This document shows, piece after piece, positions 1 to 5,900 of a stretch of 6,722 bases of DNA. The notes beneath the pieces are model-generated. The model worked only from the letters and a program-made list of their open reading frames with translations. It made no database searches and had not been told where the DNA came from. Within the stretch, counting starts at the first letter, position 1. Each line of letters begins with the position of its first letter. The stretch is from Bacillota bacterium (GTDB lineage: Bacteria > Bacillota > Negativicutes > Sporomusales > UBA7701), in assembly GCA_023415075.1 (NCBI GenBank), contig JAEZLU010000289.1, positions 1 to 6,722 of the forward strand, given 5' to 3'. The translations under genes and the position numbers were made by a program.

Positions 1-54
1 ATGGTCCTTCTCGATCTGGCGCAGGGTATGTTCCAGGGCCTTCATCTTATCCAT
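1..54 (-). CDS. recA: RecA recombinase, N-terminal fragment (partial)
   Basis: Only the first 18 codons are in the window, reading MDKMKALEHTLRQIEKDH. The segment KALE-x-x-L-x-QIEK matches the well-conserved N-terminal helix of bacterial RecA, which normally continues into FGKGSIM. RecA is the cytoplasmic ATP-dependent strand-exchange protein that also triggers LexA self-cleavage. The ATG at 54-52 is preceded by a strong Shine-Dalgarno, GGGGGAGGA at 68-60 with 5 nt spacing. Upstream lies a consensus promoter with a LexA box in its spacer, which is what a recA gene should have and independently supports the call. The ATPase core lies beyond the left edge, so the gene's integrity cannot be judged. 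Another SOS gene with a similar start is possible but less likely. Confidence 0.85.
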   Translation of the reverse strand, partial: MDKMKALEHTLRQIEKDH

Positions 55-83
55 GATAGTCCTCCCCCGTATATTCTGTCCTT

Positions 84-112
84 ATTTTACCAAACACTTG
101 TTCGTGTGTCAA
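84..112 (-). promoter_or_regulatory. Sigma-A type promoter of recA
   Basis: On the minus strand a perfect -35 TTGACA (112-107) and a -10 TAAAAT (89-84) are separated by exactly 17 nt. The predicted transcription start is near 77, giving a 5' leader of only about 23 nt before the recA ATG. This is the strongest promoter-like sequence in the window. Confidence 0.85.
91..104 (-). promoter_or_regulatory. LexA (SOS) box inside the recA promoter
   Basis: The minus strand reads CGAACAAGTGTTTG, fitting the Gram-positive LexA/DinR consensus CGAAC-RNRY-GTTYG at every position. It fills most of the spacer between the -35 and -10, so bound LexA would block RNA polymerase. The match is seen directly; repression by LexA is inferred from the known Bacillus-type SOS regulon. 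Confidence 0.88.
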
Positions 113-197
113 CGGAATTTGTTCAAGACGGTCGGCGATAATGACAAAATTTGTGAAATCTGCCGCCCAAGGGCAGGAAACAGAACAAATTCGTTGA
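109..197. repeat. Inverted repeat across the recA/rpmE divergent region
   Basis: GAATTTGTTC at 115-124 is a perfect inverted copy of GAACAAATTC at 183-192. With one 1-nt gap the match extends: the minus strand from 124 reads GAACAAATTCCGTTGA and the plus strand from 183 reads GAACAAATTCGTTGA. The left arm includes part of the recA -35. The 58 nt between the perfect arms hold a shorter palindrome, ACAAAATTTGT (144-154), and a small stem CTGCC/GGCAG. It may be a protein-binding element shared by the divergent genes or an rpmE leader RNA fold. I saw no convincing sigma-A promoter for rpmE in this 184-nt gap. Confidence 0.6.
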
Positions 198-223
198 ATA
201 TTCCAGCTATTAAAATTTCTACT

Positions 224-230
224 GAGGAGG
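224..230 (+). promoter_or_regulatory. rpmE ribosome binding site
   Basis: GAGGAGG lies 8 nt before the TTG at 239. It fixes the start at this TTG although the reading frame is open further upstream to an ATG at 53. Confidence 0.85.
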
Positions 231-238
231 ACCTGCTC

Positions 239-451
239 TTGAAGGAAAAAATCCATCCCCAGTTTTATCAGGCGACTATAACCTGCGCCTGCGGCAGCAC
301 CTTTGAAACCGGCTCGACCAAAAAAGCCCTCAAGGTTGACGTCTGCTCCAACTGCCACCCCTTCTTCACCGGGGTCCAGAAGATTGTCGACACCACCGGC
401 CGGCTGGAGCGGTTCACCAAGAAGTACGGCCTCGACAAAAAAGAACTGTAA
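239..451 (+). CDS. rpmE: 50S ribosomal protein L31, zinc-binding (C+) form
   Basis: This 70-residue protein is full length for L31, a component of the large ribosomal subunit at the bridge to the small subunit. It opens with the family signature MKxxIHP and carries the zinc-ligand pattern Cys16-x-Cys18 and Cys36-x-x-Cys39. The conserved core VCSNCHPFFTG-x-QK and the segment DTTGRLERF follow. All four cysteines are present, so it is the zinc-binding C+ type rather than the cysteine-free form made under zinc limitation. The TTG start is chosen for the GAGGAGG site 8 nt upstream and because it gives the canonical N-terminus. It is divergent from the recA-like gene and convergent with the helicase gene, with which it shares a terminator. 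rpmE often sits beside rho and prfA, so its position next to recA is less usual. Confidence 0.96.
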   Translation: MKEKIHPQFYQATITCACGSTFETGSTKKALKVDVCSNCHPFFTGVQKIVDTTGRLERFTKKYGLDKKEL

Positions 452-460
452 GGCAAAACA

Positions 461-489
461 AAAGGGAGGGCAAAAGCCCTCCCTTTTTT
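461..489. terminator. Bidirectional rho-independent terminator
   Basis: An 8-bp perfect GC-rich stem, GGGAGGGC (464-471) and GCCCTCCC (476-483), has an AAAA loop. On the plus strand six T follow (484-489), ending rpmE. On the minus strand the run TTTTGTTTT follows, ending the helicase transcript. The helicase stop codon at 490-488 lies inside the flanking A/T tract, so the gene ends right at the stem. Confidence 0.95.
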
Positions 490-2068
490 ATCTTCCCTTG
501 GCGGGTTCCACGTTTATCCGGTAACCCTTGATCATGTTTTTGTGCATGGCGGCGATAACCCGCTCGGCCACGTCGGCCGGAACCTCCACGAACGAGAACT
601 TGTCGTAGATGTTTATGGCGCCGATGAGGTTGCCGGTAATGTCGGCCTCCTCGGCAAAGGTACGGACAATATCCTCCGGCCGGATATTCTGAGCCCGGCC
701 GATGTTGACGAACAGGCGGACCATCCCTTTTTCGGCGCCGGTGTTGCCGAAGGTCGGCTTGTCCTCATTCTTGTCGCGGAAGCCTTCCAGGAGAAGCTTG
801 AGGGTGGCGGCGGCGATATCCTGCGTATCGTAGTCGGCCGCCAGATCGGCGACGATCGGGTGATAATCGGTGAAGTTGCCCTGCTCGATAAGATACACCA
901 GGCGGTTCTTGACAACTTCCTTCTGGCGGTCCAGCAGGTCGGCCGCCGACGGCAGCTGGCCCCTGACGATGCGGGTTTTTATCATCTTTTCGATGAGCTT
1001 GAGCTGGCGGTACTCACGCGGCTCGATGAAGGTAATGGCGACCCCTTTGCGGCCGGCCCGGCCGGTGCGGCCGATACGGTGAACGTACGATTCAGGGTCC
1101 TGGGGAATGTCGTAGTTCACGACATGGGTGACATTCTCGATATCGAGGCCACGGGCGGCCACATCGGTGGCCACCAGGATTTCCAGCTGGTTTTCGCGGA
1201 ACTTCTTCATAACCCGGTCGCGCTGGGCCTGGGTCAGGTCGCCGTGCAGGCCGTCGGCCAGGAAGCCGCGGGCCTGCATTGACGCCGACAATTCGTCGAC
1301 GCCCTTCTTGGTGCGGCAAAAGACGATGACCTTGTTGTTGTCCTCGGCTTCGAGAACGCGGCACAGGCCGTCGAGCTTGTCGCGGGTCTCGTAGTAGATC
1401 TGGTCGATGAGCGGGACGGTAATCTGCTCCTTGCTGACCGTCACCTCCACCGGGTTCTTCATGTAGCGGGCCGCTAGCCGCCTGATGGGTTCAGGCATGG
1501 TGGCCGAGAACAGCAGCGTCTGCCGCTCCTCCGGCACATTGCGGAGAATGGTCTCGATATCGTCGATGAAGCCCATGTCGAGCATCTCGTCGGCTTCGTC
1601 GAGGACCAGCGTGCTGATATGGTTCAGCTTGATCGTACCCCGGCGGATATGGTCAAGCAGGCGGCCGGGGGTGCCGATGACCACCTGGACGCCGAACTTG
1701 AGGGCGCGAATCTGGCGGTCAATCGCCTGACCGCCGTAAACCGGCAGCGCCTTTACCCGTCGGAACTTGCCGATCTTGGCCAGCTCCTCGGACACCTGAA
1801 TGGCCAGTTCGCGGGTCGGCGTGAGCACCAGGGCCTGAATATGGCGGCTGTCGGATATATGTTCGACGATCGGGATACCGAAGGCCGCCGTCTTACCGGT
1901 GCCGGTCTGGGCCTGGCCGACGACGTCGCCGCCCTCGAGCACCAGGGGGATGGTTTTGGCCTGAATGGGGGTCGGCTCCTCAAAGCCCATCTCGGTAATG
2001 GCGGCGAGGAGTTTTTTACTTAGCTTAAGATTGCCGAAGAAACCGGTTTCAGTAGAAGATTTAATCAA
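488..2068 (-). CDS. DEAD-box ATP-dependent RNA helicase with C-terminal DbpA-type RNA-binding domain (DeaD/CsdA-like)
   Basis: This 526-residue cytoplasmic RNA helicase would unwind or remodel RNA using ATP, probably in ribosome assembly, cold adaptation or RNA decay. All diagnostic motifs are present in order: a Q motif near 29-41 (FEEPTPIQ), AQTGTGKT at 53-60, PTRELA at 84-89, TPGR at 133-136, DEAD at 157-160, SAT at 188-190, ATDVAARGLDI at about 300-310, and HRIGRTGRAG at 330-339. Residues about 449-523 (VRLFVNIGRAQNI to GYRINVEPAKG) match the DbpA-type RRM domain of DbpA/YxiN and CsdA/DeaD. The protein ends four residues after this domain with no long basic tail. The TTG at 2068 is chosen because AGGAGG precedes it by 7 nt; an in-frame TTG at 2095 has no such site and lies within cinA. 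It follows cinA by 11 nt and is probably co-transcribed with it. Between DeaD, CshA and DbpA subfamilies I cannot decide firmly. Confidence 0.95.
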   Translation of the reverse strand: MIKSSTETGFFGNLKLSKKLLAAITEMGFEEPTPIQAKTIPLVLEGGDVVGQAQTGTGKTAAFGIPIVEHISDSRHIQALVLTPTRELAIQVSEELAKIGKFRRVKALPVYGGQAIDRQIRALKFGVQVVIGTPGRLLDHIRRGTIKLNHISTLVLDEADEMLDMGFIDDIETILRNVPEERQTLLFSATMPEPIRRLAARYMKNPVEVTVSKEQITVPLIDQIYYETRDKLDGLCRVLEAEDNNKVIVFCRTKKGVDELSASMQARGFLADGLHGDLTQAQRDRVMKKFRENQLEILVATDVAARGLDIENVTHVVNYDIPQDPESYVHRIGRTGRAGRKGVAITFIEPREYRQLKLIEKMIKTRIVRGQLPSAADLLDRQKEVVKNRLVYLIEQGNFTDYHPIVADLAADYDTQDIAAATLKLLLEGFRDKNEDKPTFGNTGAEKGMVRLFVNIGRAQNIRPEDIVRTFAEEADITGNLIGAINIYDKFSFVEVPADVAERVIAAMHKNMIKGYRINVEPAKGR

Positions 2069-2075
2069 GAAACTG

Positions 2076-2081
2076 CCTCCT
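2076..2081 (-). promoter_or_regulatory. Helicase ribosome binding site overlapping the cinA stop
   Basis: AGGAGG on the minus strand sits 7 nt before the TTG at 2068, and its first two bases are the last two of the cinA TAG stop (2082-2080). It decides the helicase start and suggests that ribosomes finishing cinA aid initiation on the helicase. Confidence 0.85.
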
Positions 2082-3324
2082 ATAATAGATTGCAAATATA
2101 GTTGCGGAGATGATTTACGGCGGTCAGCGCCGACCGGCTTTTGATGCCGGTGCGCTGGCCAGTGAAGTTGTGCTCATGGCAGACGACGCCGGCCGGACCG
2201 GCCACGGCGATGTACACCAGGCCGACAGGCTTGCCGGGCACCGCCCCTCCGGGGCCGGCTATGCCGGTAATGCCAACGCCCAGGTCGGTCTTAAAGGCCT
2301 GGCGGATGCCTGCGGCCATAGCCTCGGCCGTCTCGCGGCTTACCGCCCCGTGGTCGGCCAGCGTGGCTGCCGGTACGCCGACGGCGGCGACTTTGATATC
2401 ATTACTGTAGCATACCACCGAGCCGGCGAGATATGCGGAGCTGCCGGCAACATCGGTCAGCCGGCTGGTCACAAGGCCGCCGGTGCACGATTCGGCCAGG
2501 GCCAGTGTCAGCTTTTTATCAGTAAGCTGGCGGCCGACGACGGCTTCCAGCGTATCGTCGTCATAGCCGAAAACATATTCGCCGATGCGTTCGCGCAGCC
2601 TGCCTTCGAGCGCGTCGATAAGGGCCCCAGCTGCGGCGGCGGTATCCGCCTTGGCCGTCAGCCGGACATGGATCTCGAAATTCCTGGCCAGAAGGGCGAT
2701 GGTCGGGTTGCCCTGGACTTTGATATAATCCTTGATCCGCTCCTCCATCAGCGACTCGCCCAGACCAAAGGTCCGCAACACCCGCGAGAGGATTATCCCC
2801 TGGCGGCCGAAGCGTTCGCTCAGATAAGGCGCCGCCGAGCTCTCGAACATCCCTTCCATTTCGAACGGCGGTCCGGGCAGGTGGATAACCGTTTTGTCGC
2901 CGGCCGGCACGATAACGCCGGGGGCGGTGCCGCGGGCGTTGGCCAGGACGATTGCCCCCTCGGGGATCATCGCCTGGCGGACGTTGTTTTCGGTCATCGT
3001 CAGCTTGCGGGCGGCAAAAAAAGCTTTGATTGCTTCCAGGCTGGGTTCGTGGAGCGCGAGCTTGCGGCCCAGCAGCTCGGCTGCCACCTCTTTGGTTATA
3101 TCACCCTGAGTGGGACCCAGACCGCCGGTGGTGATGACAATATCGGCCCGCGCCAGCGCAGTCGTCAGCACCTGGGTCATCCGCACCCGGTTGTCGCCAA
3201 CCGTCGACTGGAATAGGACGTCGAAACCAAGCTCGTTCAACCGGCGCGCCAGATACGGCGCGTTGGTGTTAACTATCTGTCCCAGCAGCAGTTCAGTTCC
3301 GGTGCTTACGATCTCGACAATCAT
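2080..3324 (-). CDS. cinA: CinA-family protein (competence/damage-inducible protein; nicotinamide-nucleotide amidohydrolase domain)
   Basis: The 414 residues are normal for full-length two-domain CinA. Residues 1-170 form the MoaB/MogA-like domain (COG1058), with the opening STGTELLLGQIVNTNAPYLA at 7-26 and TTGGLGPT at 65-72. Residues about 255-414 form the PncC domain, with LALAESCTGGL at 274-284, whose Ser279 aligns with the family's catalytic serine, and GITGIAGPGG at 351-360. The PncC activity deamidates NMN to nicotinate mononucleotide, salvaging a by-product of DNA ligase; the N-terminal domain of relatives hydrolyses ADP-ribose. One oddity is that the usual GPT-x-DD reads GPTQGD (70-75), with Gly73 replacing the first Asp. 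The ATG at 3324 follows GGGGTGAGGAG. A promoter candidate lies just upstream, and the helicase gene follows 11 nt downstream. In several Firmicutes cinA precedes recA directly; here the helicase and rpmE lie between. Confidence 0.96.
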   Translation of the reverse strand: MIVEIVSTGTELLLGQIVNTNAPYLARRLNELGFDVLFQSTVGDNRVRMTQVLTTALARADIVITTGGLGPTQGDITKEVAAELLGRKLALHEPSLEAIKAFFAARKLTMTENNVRQAMIPEGAIVLANARGTAPGVIVPAGDKTVIHLPGPPFEMEGMFESSAAPYLSERFGRQGIILSRVLRTFGLGESLMEERIKDYIKVQGNPTIALLARNFEIHVRLTAKADTAAAAGALIDALEGRLRERIGEYVFGYDDDTLEAVVGRQLTDKKLTLALAESCTGGLVTSRLTDVAGSSAYLAGSVVCYSNDIKVAAVGVPAATLADHGAVSRETAEAMAAGIRQAFKTDLGVGITGIAGPGGAVPGKPVGLVYIAVAGPAGVVCHEHNFTGQRTGIKSRSALTAVNHLRNYICNLL

Positions 3325-3355
3325 TTCTCCTCACCCCTTGACTAGTTCGCGGTCT

Positions 3356-3384
3356 ATTTTACCAAATTCCGCCGCCGAGGGCAA
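3356..3384 (-). promoter_or_regulatory. Candidate promoter for cinA and the helicase
   Basis: The minus strand has TTGCCC (3384-3379), a 17-nt spacer and TAAAAT (3361-3356), with TGG before the -10 giving an extended -10 element. It lies after the rimO hairpin and about 30 nt before the cinA ATG, which suggests that cinA and the helicase form their own transcription unit. Confidence 0.65.
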
Positions 3385-3390
3385 CCGGGA

Positions 3391-3420
3391 AAAGAAAATA
3401 GCAGTGCAGGTTGCACCACT
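3391..3420 (-). terminator. Probable terminator at the end of rimO
   Basis: On the minus strand a 9-bp stem (3420-3412 with 3408-3400, two G-U pairs, ACC loop) is followed by ATTTTCTTTT. The stem starts within the rimO TAG stop codon. The U tract is interrupted and the stem is only moderately stable, so termination may be partial. Confidence 0.6.
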
Positions 3421-4753
3421 ATTTTGCCGGCTCGGCCACCACATCGTAAGCGAAGCCTTGCAGCACTTTCACCCTGAGCATATCGCCCGGCCGGACGGCG
3501 GCGGCGTTTTCCACATACACCCGCCCGTCGACGTCGGGCGCCTCGCGGTACGAACGCCCGCAGGCCACCAAGCCCCGCTCGTCCTCCTCCACCCTTTCCA
3601 CCAGGACGGTCAGCTCGGCGCCCTCCAGGGCGGTATTCCGCTCCTCGGAAATCTTGGCCTGCTGGGCCATCAGTTCATGGTAACGCTCCTGCTTGACCTC
3701 GTCGTCCACCTGCTCGGGCAGGCGGCCGGCCACCGTATCGTCCTCGCGCGAATACACGAAGACGCCCACATGGTCGAAACGTTGGCTGACCGTAAATTCC
3801 CGCAGGCTGGCGAACTGCTCCGCGGTTTCGCCGGGAAAACCGACGATGAAAGTCGTACGGATGGCTACCCCGGGGATGGTCGCCCTGATCTTGGCCAGCA
3901 GGCGCTCAATGTCGGCCCGGCTGTCGGTCCGGTGCATGGCCCGCAGGATGGCATCGTCGGCGTGCTGCAGGGGCAGGTCGATGTATTTGCAGATCTTCGG
4001 TTCGCTGGCGATCAGGCCGATAACCTCGTCGGTCAGATAGCGGGGGTAACAATACAGCAGCCGTATCCAAACAAGGCCGTCGATCTTGACAAGCTGCCGC
4101 AGCAGGTCGGCAAGCCGCGGCGAGCCGTACAGGTCGCGGCCATAGCTTGTCGTATCCTGGGCGATCAGATTTATTTCCTTGGCCCCCTGGGCGACCAGCC
4201 GCCTGACTTCGGCCACCACCGATTCGACCGGCCGGCTGCGGAACTTGCCCCTCACCAGGGGAATCACGCAGTAGGAACAGTGATTGCTGCAGCCGTCGGC
4301 GACCTTTACATAGCTTGAATACACCGGCGTGGTCAAAAGGCGCGGCGTGGTATCGCCGTAAATAGCCTCAGGCTCGTCGGTCAACACCAGCCGCTTGCCG
4401 GCGAGGACGGCATCGATGACTTCGAGGATGCGGTGCCAGGAACCGGTGCCGATGACGGCGTCTACCTCCGGCAGTTCATCCAGCAGCTCCTGACGGTAGC
4501 GCTGGCCGAGGCAGCCGGCGACGATCAGGCCGCGGCAGCGGCCCTCCCGTTTGTACTCGGCCGTCTGGAGGATGGTGGCGATCGACTCTTCCTTGGCGGC
4601 GTCGATAAAACTGCAGGTATTGACAATCAAAATATCGGCTTCGCGGGGGTCGTCGGTGATGGCGATCTGACGGTCGGCCATCAGCCCGAGCATGACCTCG
4701 GTATCGACAAGGTTTTTGGCACAGCCGAGGCTGATGAATCCGGCTTTCAGCAT
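3419..4753 (-). CDS. rimO: Ribosomal protein S12 methylthiotransferase RimO (radical SAM)
   Basis: This 444-residue cytoplasmic enzyme of normal family length adds a methylthio group to the conserved aspartate of ribosomal protein S12 using two iron-sulfur clusters. The N-terminal methylthiotransferase domain has its three cluster cysteines at Cys11 (SLGCAKN), Cys47 (NTCSFI) and Cys81 (AGCLGQR). The radical SAM motif is Cys155-x3-Cys159-x2-Cys162 (GCSNHCSYC), followed by IPLVRGKFRSR. A VGFPGET segment occurs later, and the last 70 or so residues resemble the TRAM domain. SLGCAKNLVDTEVMLG and the S12-type C-terminus favour RimO over the tRNA enzymes MiaB and MtaB. The ATG at 4753 has a GAGG site 7 nt upstream. 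The gene starts 18 nt after the binding-protein gene and is probably in its transcript. In many clostridia pgsA and cinA follow; here pgsA is absent. Confidence 0.97.
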   Translation of the reverse strand: MLKAGFISLGCAKNLVDTEVMLGLMADRQIAITDDPREADILIVNTCSFIDAAKEESIATILQTAEYKREGRCRGLIVAGCLGQRYRQELLDELPEVDAVIGTGSWHRILEVIDAVLAGKRLVLTDEPEAIYGDTTPRLLTTPVYSSYVKVADGCSNHCSYCVIPLVRGKFRSRPVESVVAEVRRLVAQGAKEINLIAQDTTSYGRDLYGSPRLADLLRQLVKIDGLVWIRLLYCYPRYLTDEVIGLIASEPKICKYIDLPLQHADDAILRAMHRTDSRADIERLLAKIRATIPGVAIRTTFIVGFPGETAEQFASLREFTVSQRFDHVGVFVYSREDDTVAGRLPEQVDDEVKQERYHELMAQQAKISEERNTALEGAELTVLVERVEEDERGLVACGRSYREAPDVDGRVYVENAAAVRPGDMLRVKVLQGFAYDVVAEPAK

Positions 4754-4771
4754 AACTCTTCCTCTCCGGCC

Positions 4772-5803
4772 CTAATGGGAAGCCAACCGCACCGTCTGAA
4801 CCCACTTGTCCAGCAGCTTGGCTTTCTGTTCGGGCGTCATCGCGGTTTTAATATCGAATATTTTCAGGTTTTTGCCTTCATATTCTTTGGCCAGCCTGGC
4901 CTCCGGATTAGTCGGCACCAGATAATACTTGTTGGTATATAGAACCTCCTGAGCCTGGTTCTGGAGCAGCCAGTCGATAAACTTCCTGGCGTCGTCGGCA
5001 TGGGGCGCGCCGGCCGTCAGGGCGGCGCCGGTGAGGAAAACAGCCGTGCCGTCGGTTGGCGATATCGCCTGCACGGGAAAGCCGTCGCGGACGTAGCGAA
5101 GAGTCTCGCTGCGGACGGCCACGGCGATATCGGCCTCGCCCAGGCCCACCATCCGCACCGGCGTGGCCAGGAATTTGGCGTATTGAACAATTTGCGGATG
5201 AAGCTTGGCCAGATAGGTTAACGTCGGTTCCTCGCCGCCGGCGGCGGCCATTGAGTATAAGAGATTGGCCGCCGCCTCGGCTGCCAGAAAGTCGGTCATC
5301 ACCAGCCGGCAGCCAGGGATGGTCGCAAGCTCAGCCCAACTGGCCGGCGGCGCCGGTAGCTTCTTCAGATAGTCCTTGTTGGCGGCGAAAACCACCGGGT
5401 CGTACCAGACGCCTGTCCAGTAGTCGTCGGCATCACTGAAGCGGCCGGGTATGATGTCGGTCTGCTCGGAGGCGAAGGGACTAAGCAGCTTGCCCTTTTT
5501 GGCCAACTCCAGCGTGTCGACCGAAGCCAGCATCACGTCGGCCCTGAGGGAGCCGGCATCCAGCCTGGCCCGGGTCAAAAGGTCGGCCGGCGCCAAAGGG
5601 ACGATGTTGACCCTTACCCCGGCGGTCTTTTCAAACTCCTGGGCCAGCAACGCCGCCTGCTCCACCGGCAGGGTCGTATAAACGACGATGCTGCGGAGAA
5701 CGGCCGGATCCTGCCTGCCGGCGTAACTGGCCAGGAAGGTCCCGGCCAGCACCACGGCGACAATCAAGAAGGATATTACGAGCAGCGGTAAATAACGCCG
5801 CAT
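4772..5803 (-). CDS. Extracellular solute-binding protein, family 1 (AfuA/FbpA-like)
   Basis: The 343-residue precursor begins MRRYLPLLVISFLIVAVVLA, a basic start and a long hydrophobic stretch (5-24), with a plausible signal peptidase I site after SYA (26-28). The remainder fits a type 2 periplasmic-binding fold of the iron/thiamine/phosphonate class (COG1840): SIVVYTTLPVEQA at 38-50, RADVMLASVDTLELA at 87-101, WTGVWYDPVVFAANKDYL at 129-146, GTAVFLTGAALTAGAP at 252-267 and ARKFIDWLLQNQAQEVLY at 272-289. Such proteins deliver ligands to ABC importers. The ligand is unknown; KYYLVP at 292-297 has adjacent tyrosines, but I cannot equate them with the ferric-ion ligands of FbpA. No lipobox cysteine exists; the only cysteine is Cys165. 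The ATG at 5803 is chosen for AGGAGG 9 nt upstream; the open frame extends to 5923 but lacks a signal-like start. No permease or ATPase gene is nearby. rimO follows after 18 nt. Confidence 0.88.
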   Translation of the reverse strand: MRRYLPLLVISFLIVAVVLAGTFLASYAGRQDPAVLRSIVVYTTLPVEQAALLAQEFEKTAGVRVNIVPLAPADLLTRARLDAGSLRADVMLASVDTLELAKKGKLLSPFASEQTDIIPGRFSDADDYWTGVWYDPVVFAANKDYLKKLPAPPASWAELATIPGCRLVMTDFLAAEAAANLLYSMAAAGGEEPTLTYLAKLHPQIVQYAKFLATPVRMVGLGEADIAVAVRSETLRYVRDGFPVQAISPTDGTAVFLTGAALTAGAPHADDARKFIDWLLQNQAQEVLYTNKYYLVPTNPEARLAKEYEGKNLKIFDIKTAMTPEQKAKLLDKWVQTVRLASH

Positions 5804-5812
5804 ATCTTTCTG

Positions 5813-5818
5813 CCTCCT
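5813..5818 (-). promoter_or_regulatory. Ribosome binding site of the solute-binding protein gene
   Basis: AGGAGG on the minus strand lies 9 nt before the ATG at 5803. It decides the start at the signal peptide rather than the ATG at 5923. Confidence 0.85.
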
Positions 5819-5824
5819 GAATTT

Positions 5825-5841
5825 CGCGGAGCCTGTCCGCG
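5825..5841 (-). other. Hairpin in the leader of the solute-binding protein mRNA
   Basis: CGCGGA and TCCGCG form a perfect 6-bp stem with a 5-nt loop, between the predicted promoter and the AGGAGG site, 6 nt from the latter. It may affect translation or mRNA stability. No U tract follows, so it is not a standard terminator. Confidence 0.5.
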
Positions 5842-5852
5842 GTACCTGTACT

Positions 5853-5882
5853 ACTATACCCTGAAAGTTCTTCGCCGCGCAA
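5853..5882 (-). promoter_or_regulatory. Candidate promoter for the solute-binding protein gene and rimO
   Basis: The -10 TATAGT (5858-5853) is good. The -35 TTGCGC (5882-5877) is weak, at 18 nt spacing. The predicted start near 5846 gives a leader of about 43 nt. The site lies just after the hairpin ending the upstream gene. Confidence 0.5.
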
Positions 5883-5900
5883 CCCCAAAATCCTACCGTC

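Noticed and set aside
194..223. Possible rpmE promoter TTGAAT with TCTACT or TAAAAT
   Set aside because: The TAAAAT spacing is 11 nt, too short. The TCTACT option would start transcription inside the ribosome binding site.
53..238. Upstream extension of rpmE to an in-frame ATG at 53
   Set aside because: It would add 62 residues with no L31 character and run through the recA promoter. The TTG at 239 has a good Shine-Dalgarno and gives the canonical MKxxIHP start.
542..1282. 246-residue open frame on the plus strand
   Set aside because: Antisense to the helicase core. Its apparent repeats mirror conserved helicase codons.
2069..2095. Helicase start at the TTG at 2095
   Set aside because: No ribosome binding site precedes it and it overlaps the cinA end. 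The TTG at 2068 has AGGAGG at 7 nt.
2110..3216. 368-residue open frame on the plus strand
   Set aside because: Antisense to cinA, with no recognisable motif and no ribosome binding site that I could support.
3110..4318. 402-residue open frame on the plus strand
   Set aside because: It lies antisense to cinA and rimO, whose motifs are intact. The composition (Gly, Asp, Gln and Pro rich, no domain) is typical of an antisense shadow in GC-rich DNA.
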